From the NCBI GenBank assembly GCA_032690845.1, contig CM064429.1:20169013-20233012 (forward strand): a stretch of DNA of 64,000 nucleotides, in the 5' to 3' direction. Origin of the DNA: Eleusine coracana subsp. coracana (lineage: Eukaryota; Streptophyta; Magnoliopsida; Poales; Poaceae). Of the stretch, positions 46,946 through 57,299 are shown one piece after another (position 1 is the stretch's first letter; each line of letters starts with the position of its first letter). The position numbers and the translations under genes are program-made. The notes beneath the pieces are model-generated. The model had not been told where the DNA came from. It ran no database searches and saw only the letters and a list, made by a program, of their open reading frames with translations.

Positions 46946-48133
46946 ATGGAAGGCGGCGCATCAGGCAGAAATCAAGGCGGCGCCAATCGGCGTGACTCGT
47001 GCGCCGATCGGCGTGACTCTGGAGCCGATCGGCTCAACGGGGGATTTCCTCAGCCCTCTGCAAATTGGTCATGGGAAGACATCAACGAAGTGTTGACACC
47101 AACACGAGATGATCCTCTCGTCTGGTCAGATCTGCGGAAGCAACTCATGAAGAAAAGCGAAGCTGACGCGTGGAACGCCGACAAGATGAAGATGGACAAT
47201 GAACTTCGACACATGATGAAGAGAGTATTGGTGCGCAAGGGAAAATCTGTAGCGCCTATTGAAAGTGAAGCGGTTTCTCAAAGGTATACCATGGAAAGTC
47301 TTCTTGATCTTGCTAAGCCCTTGTCGTATGAGGATTTCCTATATTTCGAAAGATCATTAACTGAGCAAGAGAAGGAAGAGCTAGATGAAGAGAGCACCCT
47401 CACAATCCATAGGTGCCGACTTTATAGTGAGCATGACATTGCCGCCATGTATGAACTTAAGTTGCGAGAGGAAGCTGAAGAAGCTATGTACCAGCGGGAT
47501 GCGGAGAAGGATCTTCAAGCTAGAAGGGATGAATCCATTCCCAAGGTTCTTACCAATTGGGAAAGTTTTCAAGAAAATAAGATTCATAGGAACGGTTGTA
47601 TTGAGGGTTGCAAGTGTTTCTTTTGTGCTAAAGATCTTCAACGCAAGGTTGAACTCCAATTCGCAGAAGATCCAGCTTTCATACCTAGACACTTAATATA
47701 TGATGATGGCTATCGAGCAGTCCCTGGAGGGAGGACACCTAAGGAGATTAATGATGAGATTTTACGAAGGCAGCAGAATAAGGTGCTCCGTGAGCGTAAT
47801 CTAGAGCAGTTAGCTGAGTATATGAAGGAAGATGATAGCTGCGCCGATCGGCACGACACTGGAGCCGATCGGCGCGACACTGGAGCCAATCGGCACGACC
47901 TAAAGATGGCTGAATTTATTGATCTGACGGCGCTGCCAAGTGATGACGAAGAACCTACTGCAAGGAAGTGTGAGACTACACCAGAGGTTCGCAGATCTGC
48001 TAGACTATTGGCTAAGCCAATTCAAAAGTATTTCGAACGGGATAGCGACTTTGATACATCATACTATTTGGAGACTTTGGAAAGCGGTAATCCTAGTGTG
48101 CCTGGAGATTTTAGTGATGATTTTGATATGTGA
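46946..48133 (+). CDS. Unknown 395-codon ORF in the Athila-like element
   Basis: This uninterrupted frame lies downstream of pol, the position of the env-like ORF in some Athila elements. I see no signal peptide or membrane segment, so env-like function is not supported. Visible features: heptad repeats NRRDSCADRRDSGADRLN at residues 14-31 and DSCADRHDTGADRRDTGAN near 301-319, both encoded by the 21-nt palindromic repeat; a charged middle with EEAEEAMYQRDAEKDLQ; a Cys cluster GCIEGCKCFFCAKD near 217; an acidic stretch near 333; and RRSARLLAK near 350. It is the only long intact frame in this otherwise stop-ridden element. I do not recognise its function. Confidence 0.6.
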   Translation: MEGGASGRNQGGANRRDSCADRRDSGADRLNGGFPQPSANWSWEDINEVLTPTRDDPLVWSDLRKQLMKKSEADAWNADKMKMDNELRHMMKRVLVRKGKSVAPIESEAVSQRYTMESLLDLAKPLSYEDFLYFERSLTEQEKEELDEESTLTIHRCRLYSEHDIAAMYELKLREEAEEAMYQRDAEKDLQARRDESIPKVLTNWESFQENKIHRNGCIEGCKCFFCAKDLQRKVELQFAEDPAFIPRHLIYDDGYRAVPGGRTPKEINDEILRRQQNKVLRERNLEQLAEYMKEDDSCADRHDTGADRRDTGANRHDLKMAEFIDLTALPSDDEEPTARKCETTPEVRRSARLLAKPIQKYFERDSDFDTSYYLETLESGNPSVPGDFSDDFDM

Positions 48134-49943
48134 AAAAACTTTGGTAGCCCTAAGTTCGAAAATCGGGAAACACTTGTAGAATGCAGTAATGACAGGGCAG
48201 CAGGAACTTCAACAAGAGTTAATGGTAATGCAGAGGGAAGTGGAGGAAGTCGTAATGGTGGAAGAACACAACTGCGCCGATCGGCTCAGCCTTTGCGCTG
48301 ATCGACTCGGAAGAATTTGAATAGTGCCTCCCCTTACAGCGTTGAAAATCATAACCTGCAACCGCCTGCTTGCTGTCCTATCTGCCGAAGAAACATTGAG
48401 CGCCTGTACCTAGATAGAGATCGTGCTTAGAGGCATCAAAGAGATGTGGACCGCAGAATCCATGATACAATCGAGATGAATGAAGCGGACTACACTTTTC
48501 TCATAAGGAATATAAGATGAATTTTCCGAGTCTTGAACAGGCATGGTCTGCATGATTAGTGTGTTGAGTTTCTTCTCTTGCAATGAGGACATTGCAAATT
48601 TTGAGTGTGGGGAAAGGGCTTTGCCATTAGTCATAGTTTTTAAGTGTTTTTTAGTCTAGTTTCTTATTTGTTTTTCTTAATGAGTGTTTATTTAAGTTTG
48701 TTTGTTTTTCTTAATGAGTGTTTATTTAAGTTTGTTTGTGTGCTTAAGAGAGTCATGAGTCATGTTGAGAGTTGTTTCAAGGTCTTTTATGTAGTTTGAA
48801 TTATTGCATTGTCTTTAATAAAGTTAGTGTCGATTGTCAAATTGAAAGTGCCCCATGCTATTTATGTTGTCTTTCTGATGATCGATTGGTTGATTACTTG
48901 AATTTGTTGGTTACCACTTAACTTTTGAGCTTTGTATTTGTGAAAAATCTCTTTTGACTCATCATAAGCTAAAGCAAAAGCAAGGTCTAAATATGCCTAC
49001 ATAGCCGAGTGAATGAGAGCAAGCTACACATTTGAACTAAGTGGATTGTAAGTAACTTTGTCAACTTTTTGCTCATGATTTCGACCAAGTTAGGAAAGGA
49101 TGATTTATTTTCTTTATCTCTGTATTTCTAGCCATTCTTATCCATTTAAATTCCTTGCTATCATGAAAACCATACATCTTTGTTTCTCCCTCCTCCTTGA
49201 TACAACCTATATTCTCAATAAAAGGGAATTTAGAAAATTTCCGCTGCTGATACAAGACAGAAATTGCTGATCATACCAGGAATAGAAAAAAAAAAGGGTG
49301 AAGGAAAAGAAAACATAGACCGCGCTGACCGGCGCAGTGTTGCGCCGATCGGCGCTGTTGCAAAAGAAAGAAAAAAGGGGGTTATTATAGAAAAAGAGGT
49401 AAAGAAAAAATATATATTCCCTGAGAGGCAGTAAGGTCATCAAAGAAAGCAGATTTCTGATTATTTCTCATTCTTTGCCATTGTTCTCATTGAAATTCTT
49501 TTTAGATCTTCTACATTCCTCTTCTCCATTAAAAGTTCTTTTCCAAGAAAATTCTTTCTTAATAGGCATGATTGAGCACATTGTTGACATGGTTAATCTT
49601 ATGGTTTAATTTAGTTATATAGCCCTCCAAGATCCGCATATAATCCTTGATTAGATAGGAGAGGGAAGGAAATACACTTGAGAGACCTAGAGAAGACCAA
49701 ATGTTTGATGTTTGATGCTAAAAGATGAGTTGAGGAGAACTAAAATTGTTTTTGAAAAGGTTTTGTGGTAATTTGATTAAGTTCAAGTATGATATGCCGA
49801 TTGGTTAAAAGGAGATGAGAGAAGATCTTTGTGGTGGGATAACGAGTAAAAATGATGATTGAGATTGATTGCATGAGAGATGGTGTGAAAATTCTTATTA
49901 CATATTTGATTTTGTATTGCTCGAGGACTAGCAATGATTTGAG
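48134..49943 (+). other. Athila-like 3' untranslated region
   Basis: 1.8 kb hold no supported gene. There are repeats of the GCCGATCGGC family at 48273-48306 and 49322-49350, a 34-bp tandem duplication (48667-48734), and the motif TGCAATGAGGACATTGCAAA with TGAGTGTGGGG at 48577-48613. A second version, CGAGGACTAGCAATGATTTGAGTGTGGGG, sits just before the LTR; such GAGGAC...GTGTGGGG blocks are common at Athila 3' ends. Confidence 0.65.
48667..48734. repeat. 34-bp tandem duplication
   Basis: There are two exact copies of a T-rich unit starting TTTGTTTTTCTTAATGAG, at 48667-48700 and 48701-48734. Confidence 0.85.
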
Positions 49944-49954
49944 TGTGGGGGAAC
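49944..49954 (+). other. Athila polypurine tract
   Basis: GTGTGGGGGAAC lies immediately before the 3' LTR start TGTTGGTGG. It is the expected plus-strand primer position. Confidence 0.65.
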
Positions 49955-51031
49955 TGTTGGTGGTTTCTATATGCCCATTTTATCTACCAATAAGGGATGT
50001 TTTGCGCCTTAATTTGGTGGTTTGGACTAACAATTAACCCCATATTTGCATATATTTGTGGTTGTTCTATTTTGGATGTAATAGCAGGAAATAGGTGTAA
50101 AATAGGGCAATTATGGATAAAGAGCTAAAGAGCCGCGCCGATCGAAGCGGCGCTTGCTCCGATCGGCGCAGCAGGGAAAGATGACGAAAACACGATCCGG
50201 TCCAGGAAAGACGAAGGTCCAGCCCAGTATGAGTTAGAGTCGGTGGAAGTTGACCTAATCTCGTCGAGTATAAAAGGAAGATAATTATCAAGAGCCAAAG
50301 AGGACGAAAGGAGAGACGGAATCGCGAGAATCAGTTATCAGAACTAGGGTTCCAGGATATTAGCGGCGGAGGTTGGTCAACACCGATGAGATCCACCAGA
50401 AGGGAGGTCGCGCCGATAGGCGTGACGCTTGCGCCAATCGGCTCGTGCGCATTCCAGCGCTATTTCTCACCCCTCTGCTATGTCTAGCGAAAGGATGAGT
50501 GAGTAATCTCATATTCTCTTCTCTGGTCCGGGGATCTGGTCATGTAACTCTCATACTTGTTGATACTCTCTCGATGAATTTAATCTATGTGATGAACTTT
50601 ATTACATATCTATCTATCCCTTTCATTAGTGTATCGGCCAATACACTTTTGCCCATTACATAGTGCAAGAAATCAGTGGGGAGCTAATAGCCTCTGTAGT
50701 GACAGCCGGGGTGAACGAAACCACCATGTCTTGTAGAATATTCGAGTCATCACTTGAGTTGACAAGAATAAGGTTGCATACTAGTGAACCAATCCTAAGG
50801 AGAGAATCCTTCATCATTCTATTACCTTTTCAATAACATTCACCTTCCACTTTCTCACCGTCATCATTCACACCAACCAAACCATTGCAATTTGTTAGTA
50901 ACCCTTTAATAGTATTAGTTCTGCTCGTTCCCTGTGGATTCGATAACCTTGGAATACTCTGAGGGAAAAAGAGCTACAACTATACACCATCCTCTTGCGG
51001 TATATAAGTGGGTGCGTAATTACGACCAACA
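49955..51031 (+). repeat. Athila-like 3' LTR
   Basis: The 1077-bp LTR runs from TGTTGG to CCAACA. Its final 380 bases match the 5' LTR remnant. It contains GCCGATCGGC-type repeats at 50133-50172 and 50409-50450 and a late GCGGTATATAAGTGG box at 50996-51010. The target duplication cannot be checked because the 5' LTR is truncated. Confidence 0.85.
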
Positions 51032-53143
51032 AGGTTTCACTCCCATCCATAAGTGATGGCCCATCAACAAGCAGCTCATCACCCCAGGAGCCCCCTCTTG
51101 AGCCATTCAGATACAAGGACAGTCCTCCTGACTTCCATTCCCCGCTCCACCATATGCTCATACAACACTGGGAGAACTCCTAATTAATTAGCCAAGCTGT
51201 TCCATAGCAGCCTTGTGATGGCACTGTTGTCCTGGGTTATCACTCCAAGAACCGGTTCCTAGGATCTACAACAAGCATACCACCACCCAACATGTGCCAA
51301 CGGCACCGTATCCATTCTATCCAGCTTGTTGAGATCCCTAAGTCCATGTTGCTAAAAGAATTACCAAATTATCCCTATTATGACATTATTCATTAGTCAA
51401 CATTAATTGAACCTAACACCCAATAAGCACCTAAACATGTCTACCCATAGCTAATTAAACCTCTAGTTCAAGGCGACAAGGACAAGATAAAGCAATACTA
51501 GTCAACCCTAATTATAGGTACCCATTCATTTGACACAAGCATGCAATTCTAAAATAATCATTCATAATAGGTGAAAATGCATCAAGGATACTTGCCTGAA
51601 ATTAGATGTTGCTGCTCAGTGATAACAAATCTTGATCTTCTTCCTCGTATGATTCTCGTGTGTAAAAATCCTATTCGCGCAATACATACAAAGCATACAC
51701 ACAATAAATACACAATGCAAGATATGGGACAATTGGGTATGGTTGAAAAAAGGTTGCATAGCTAGTTTATTTGGATATAATAATGTAGGTGGAAGAATAA
51801 TCTAAATCGGGGTTACGGATCAAAAGATATGCAAGGTTAAAGTTGCAAGGATTGTGGCTGCGCACAAACAGTGCAAAACATATGTGCATGTTCCCAATGA
51901 TTGGCTCTGGTTCTCAAGGAATAACTTGAACAAAAATATTCCCAGTGACGTGGAACATGTGAAACGCAAGGTGAATTGGTTCAGAAGTTACCTATACTCA
52001 AGATCGATTAGCTGCATTATGGTGAGGTCGTCCAGCGGCAGATCGAGCACGAATCGTGTTCCTCATTGCACCAGGGCAGTTCTAGGAGAATCCTATAGTG
52101 TAGATGATCACAAGACCTTGGAACACAATTAGCAGTGTCGGTTGTATCAAGAGCATCTATGGATTAGGAGAAAATAAGATGGTTTTACCGTCACACGTGC
52201 TGGATTCGCCTAGATCAGGGAGCAGCTGCCATTGCGATGCAGATCCCAGAGGAATACGATGTTCAATGGTGCTGATTTCAGGATATGTTGTAGAGGACAT
52301 CTAGGCATTTGGATGGGTGGATCACCGGGAATGCCAAAGCCAACCAGCAGAACTATTGCTAGACGCGAGGGAAGGGTGGCGTGGCGGCAGCCTGGCAGCG
52401 TGGTGAGGGTGTGAGGGGGTGGGGAGGACGTGGCAGAGGGGCTAGTATTTATAGGAGGGGTGGGGCAGGTGGGGTAAGAGTATGGAAAGGCAATTAAGAG
52501 GAATTAATGCATTTATTAGAGTCAAACATGGAAGGCATAAGAAATATGGAAAGGATATTATTCTCTTGTTCTTTCATTATGAATGTTTATGAAAGGTGGG
52601 TTTATTTCCATAGAATGTTTATCGAAGGAGGGGTTTCTTTCCATAGGAATATTTATGGAATGTGGGGCAAACATGGAAGGTCTGACGTCTAGGTACGTCT
52701 ATGCGGTAGCTGAAATGAATGAGGGTGAAAATGAGATAGATACATCAACAACGTGTAGGGTGAAATATGTGATGAAACAAGTTTGGAAGAAAGTATTCGA
52801 CGATGCATTCACGTGAGTTACGGAGATAATGATAGTTGAGTCCCATTTTAAAATAGAATGTACATCCATAAAATTTGATTGAAAGGATTTCAATTTTCTC
52901 AAATTAACAAGGAATAAAAAAATGACAAAATATTGAAATCAAATAAAATAAAATGATTTTACTTATTTAAAAAGGTTTTTGTTCAAAACTAAAAACATTT
53001 GTGACATAGAGCAATTACTTCAACCCAATAAAATCTTTGTTAATTTGCAAAGTTTCTTATAAATAGTTTCAAAGTTTGAGAAATCTAAATATATTTTTTG
53101 AAAGCGGTTCGCATTCCAAAATGGGAAATTTTGGGATGTGACA
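51032..53143 (-). mobile_element. Tekay-like LTR, reverse strand
   Basis: Read on the reverse strand the segment starts TGTCACATCCCAAAATTTCC at 53143, a typical Tekay/RIRE3-type LTR start. It passes through an AT-rich part to a TATA box at 52446-52453 in a GC-rich promoter. No long frame is found. The left limit is uncertain; 51032 is simply the end of the Athila LTR. No internal coding part is visible, so it may be a solo LTR or a fragment. Confidence 0.5.
52446..52453 (-). promoter_or_regulatory. TATA box of the Tekay-like LTR
   Basis: The reverse strand reads CCTCCTATAAATACTAGCCC, with C-rich DNA downstream, about 690 bases from the LTR start. Confidence 0.55.
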
Positions 53144-53245
53144 GGTTCAATGCAAATTGGCACATAGGCCAAGTTCTTGTGACAGAATTTTTATTGGCTC
53201 CCATTCATCCCCCCCCCCCCCTCTGGTTGCCTTCTTGGACCTTCA
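53144..53245 (+). repeat. Copia-2 5' LTR remnant
   Basis: Only the last 102 bases remain, matching 62261-62361. They include the C-run (53210-53221) and the CCTTCA end. The rest was lost at the junction with the Tekay-like LTR. Confidence 0.85.
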
Positions 53246-53247
53246 AT

Positions 53248-53260
53248 TGATATCAGAGCC
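53248..53260 (+). other. Copia-2 primer-binding site
   Basis: TGATATCAGAGCC is the initiator-Met type with one mismatch, two bases after the LTR end. Confidence 0.75.
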
Positions 53261-53308
53261 GGTTTGATCACTAGTTGACCTTCACCGGCTTTGTGTTCCA
53301 AAGGCGAC

Positions 53309-54731
53309 ATGGAGAATCATGCGGTCAAGCTTGTGATGTTCAATGGGGAAGATTTTCCTATTGGAAATCATGGACCAAGGCTTATCTCCTGAGTCAAGGA
53401 CGTGCTATCTGGGACATCGTCAAGCAAGAATACAACATACCTGCCAACCTCGATGCTGCTCCCATTGGTGAGGTAAACAGGTATGACAACAATTCCAAAG
53501 CTGTTAACATCTTGCTCTCTACACTTGGTAGACGTGAATTTGATCGTGTTTCATATCTTGACACTGCTCATGCAATTTGGGGAAAGCTTTGCACGTACCA
53601 TGAGGGTACCAATCAAGTCAAGTGTATGTGTAAGGATTCTTACAATAGACTGTACCAAACCTTTGCACAAAAACCTGGCGAATCACTAGATGACACTTTT
53701 CATAGGTTTGAGGCAATTGTGTGCAACTTGAGGGCTTGTGGTAACCTTGTGTACAATGATAATGATAGAGCTAAGCAATTATTGTATTCTCTTGATGAAA
53801 ATGTTTCGGGGGGGGGGGGGGGGTTAAAATTGCTGCTCTAGAGGAAACTGCTGATTTCAATACCCTGAACTGTGAGCAACTCTATAGAAAACTGAAATCT
53901 CATGAACCATCTAGGAAATCTCGTCCTAATCATGTTAATCCTGCTTCTAGCATGACTTTGCTTTCTAGCTCTCAAAAGCGTAGTCACAGTGGTGCTTCTT
54001 ATGGAACTAACCCCTCACTTGACAAGTCTTCCTTGGAGTTTGCTCTGTCTTCTCTTGTTGCAGCTTTCGATGAACAGATGGAGTGCATTCTTGACGATGA
54101 GCTATCCTTGCTCACAAGAAAGTTCAGGAAGTTCTACAACAACCAAAAGGAGAGAAGAGGCAGTGGTTCAAGAACCTGCTTTGAGTGTGGTCACCTTGGA
54201 CACTTCATTGCTGATTGCCCCAAGAAAAAGAAGGCCGGGTACCATAACAACAACTCTAAAGAATTCAAGAAGAAGAAGAACTGCTTCTTCAAGAAAGGCA
54301 AGAACTCCAAGAAGTTTGTGAAGGCAGTCGCACGCACCTGCGTTGCCGCTTTGAGCGACGTCGACCCCACATCAAGCGACAGCCTTACAAGCTCAGAGGA
54401 GGAGGTTGAGAAGTCACGAGTGAAGAGGAAGGATGACTTCACTGGCCTTTGCTTCACGGCAAAGAATGATCACGACACCGACTTTGGCTCTGACTCTGAC
54501 ACAAGCGAGGTACCTCCCACTCTTGATGAGCTCTGTTCTGAACTTGATCATTTGCGCGATGTTCTGCTAACGCAAAATGATAAGCTTCGCGGCGCTGTTT
54601 GTGAGAGTAGAGAGCTTAAGTCTAAGTTGGAGAGTGCTGAGTATGAAATTACTTCGCTTAGGTCTAAGCTTGCCAAAGATGACATTGTTGAGTCTGAGTC
54701 TTGTCAAGTTGTGATGAATGATCTAGCATAG
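53309..54731 (+). pseudogene. gag: Copia-2 gag, two frameshifts
   Basis: The ATG at 53309 is in the same context as in copia-1. A frameshift near 53350 moves the core into another frame (YWKSWTKAYLLSQGRAIW to LDENVS). A 16-base G run at 53808-53823, where copia-1 has six, breaks it again. The CCHC knuckle CFECGHLGHFIADC lies near 54180 in the frame from 53952, followed by Lys-rich, acidic and leucine-rich stretches. TAG ends it at 54729. Confidence 0.85.
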
Positions 54732-54740
54732 AGGGAAAGT

Positions 54741-55743
54741 GTGCATGCTCAAGTTGCCAGTCAGCTTGAGAGTGCCCTTAAAGAGCTTGATGAATTCAAG
54801 GCTAGACCAACTCTTTTGGGTGCATGTCAGAAGTGCCCCAAGCTCACTAGTGAGTTGGAAGCTCAAACCCTCAAAGTCAAAGAGCTCGAGTCCAAGATGC
54901 TAAATGAGACTCGCTCTAAGGTTCTCCCACCACCATGTTGTAGTGTGTGGCTCTCTTAAGGATAAGCTTGCAATAACTAGAGAGGAAAACAAGAACCTTG
55001 TTCAAGAAAATGACTACCTGATCTCTCGTCTCCAAAGAACCCTAGTGAGTGAGGAGAAGATTGAGAGTGACTTGGCAAGAGTCAAAGAGAGTGCTAGTAC
55101 GTCAACCTACAACTTGGGCTTGAGATTTGAGAGATGTGACAAAGAGAGTGAAAATGTGGGTAAGTTTGTTCCTAGCTCTAGCTATAAGGATGAGGAACAA
55201 TCCTTCAAACCCACTGACACATACTATCCACCAAACCCCAATCCTTCCTTCAACCCAAAGCAAACAGAGAAGCCAGAACCCAAACCTCCTGTGCAAACAA
55301 AGCCTAAACATGAGAATGTCTACATTTCATGTTTTTGTGGTCGTAAGGGTCACTTGGATGAATTCTTTTATAGGCATAAAAGGATTGAGAGGATGCAAGT
55401 TGAGTTAACTAGAAATGTGTGTCATGATGATTTTGTTGACATTCAGTCTCGCTCTTTTTCTTGTGCCTATCGTGGTCAGGGTCATCCCTCATATGGCTTT
55501 GATTCACGAAACAGAGGCTTTGCGCAGCAGCACTTTGGCGCCCCATGTTTTCTCCATCGTGGTCAGAGTCGCTCACGTGGATTTGGTTTTCACATAGATA
55601 ATTTCTATCCTCACAACCCAAGGTTTGAGTCGAGGCGCTTTGACAAGCCATGTTTTCCCCATCGTGGTTTTCGTCCCATGCATTCGAATGATAATGTGCA
55701 AAGAACTGTGATGACTACTACCGGTCATATGATGAAGTGCTAG
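54741..55743 (+). pseudogene. Copia-2 gag C-part with second zinc knuckle
   Basis: A likely coiled-coil stretch (KVKELESKMLNETRSK; NDYLISRLQRTLVSEEK) leads, with a frameshift near 54940, to SCFCGRKGHLDEFFYRHK. This is the second CCHC motif with its last Cys changed to Phe. Repeated RNRGF/NPRFESRRF segments follow to TAG at 55741. Copia-1 keeps the Cys. Confidence 0.7.
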
Positions 55744-55808
55744 ATTCCCAAAAGCTTTCTGACTAACCTTAGCACTGAGTCATCGATCTTTCCTTCTCGT
55801 TCTTTGTA

Positions 55809-57170
55809 GGCAGCAGGTGGAGGCCTGAAGAACAAGTGGCTAATGGACTCCGGGTGTTCGCGCCACATGACCGGAGATGCAAAGTGGTTCTCCAGCCTCA
55901 CTCCCTTGAAGCACAGGGAGTATGTGACCTTTGGGGATGACAAGAGAGGGAGAGTGAAGGCTAGAGGTGCAGTAAAAGTAAATGAAAACATCACTCTCAA
56001 GGATGTTGGTTTGGTTGAGCATCTCAAGTACAATCTTCGCTCTGTCTCTCAGTTGCTTGATGTTGGTTTGGAAGTGCGCTTTAAGAAAAATGCTTCTTGT
56101 GTTCTTGATTTGAATGGCTCTTTAGTTTGTGGGATTTCTAGCATTAGGAGAGTGTTTAAGGCTGATCTTGCTATTTCTCCTAGTTCTCACAAGTGCTTGT
56201 TTGCTCAATCTTCATCTGAGCTCTAGAAATGGCATAGGAGACTAGGTCACATGAGCTTTGACTTGCTTTGTCACCTTGAGTGGCCTAGGATTGATCCGAG
56301 GATTGCCTAAGCTGAAATTTGATAAGGATTTGGTTTGTGCTCCTTATCATCATGGGAAAATGGTTGCCGCTTCTCATCCACCAATTAATTTGGTGATGAC
56401 TAAACGCCCTGGAGAGTTGCTTCACATGGACACTGTTGGCCCTTCTCGGGTTCATTCCGCGGGTAGGAAGTGGTATCTTCTTGTGAGTGTTGACGACTTT
56501 TCTCGCTACTCTTGGATTTACTTTCTTGAGAGCAAGGATGAAGTGTTTCATCACTTTCGGAGCTTAGCTTTGAGGTTGTTCAAGGAACTCCCTGGTGCAT
56601 TACGAGCAATTCGCAGTGATAATTGCATCGAGTTCAAGAACTCCTTCCTTTGATGATTTCTTCCTTGAGCATGGTATTGAGCATCAGTTTTCAGCACCTC
56701 GTGTCCCTCAGCAGAATGGTGTGGTCAAAAGAAAGAATAGAACCTTGGTGGAAATATCCCGGACGATGCTCGATGAGCATAGGACTCTGAGGCGGTTATG
56801 GGGTGAGGCCATCAGCACTGCTGGCTATGTTTCCAATCAGGTTTTCTTGCGCTCAATTCTTAATGTGAGTTCCTATGAGCTATGTTTTGGGAGGAAGCCA
56901 TCTGTTTCTCATCTGCGTGCCTTTGGTTGCAAGTGCTTTATTCTCAAGCATGGCAATCTTGATAAGTTTGAGTGGAGATTCTCCGATGGCATCTTTCTTG
57001 GTTACACCCTTCATGGCCATTCATACAGAGTTTTGAATTTGGAAACTAACACCATCGTAGAGTTCTGCGATGTAACCTTTGATGAATCAAACTCTTGTGC
57101 AAGCAATGTGGTTGAGACTACAGGTAGTAGGGAAATGGAGGAAAGCATCTTTGTAGAAGAGGACCTATAG
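55809..57170 (+). pseudogene. Copia-2 protease and integrase
   Basis: The protease motif MDSGCSRHMTG near 55843 is intact. After TAG at 56224 the integrase zinc-finger and core follow (HMDTVGPSRVHSAGRKW near 56430, VPQQNGVVKRKNRTLVE near 56705, FGRKPSVSHLRAFGCKCF near 56890). There are frameshifts near 56250 and 56640 and TAG at 57168. It is less damaged than copia-1. Confidence 0.83.
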
Positions 57171-57299
57171 GGCTTTGACGATGATGATGATGATTCACCT
57201 CATCTCTCATCTGAGCTTGTTCCTGCTGCTTCCACCACAACAGCAGAGGGTCCATAAACTTTTACATCGATCTCAGTAGCTGTTGAGCCAGCTTCAGCT

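Noticed and set aside
46946..48133. Calling the extra Athila ORF env
   Set aside because: No signal peptide or transmembrane segment is visible, so position alone is not enough.
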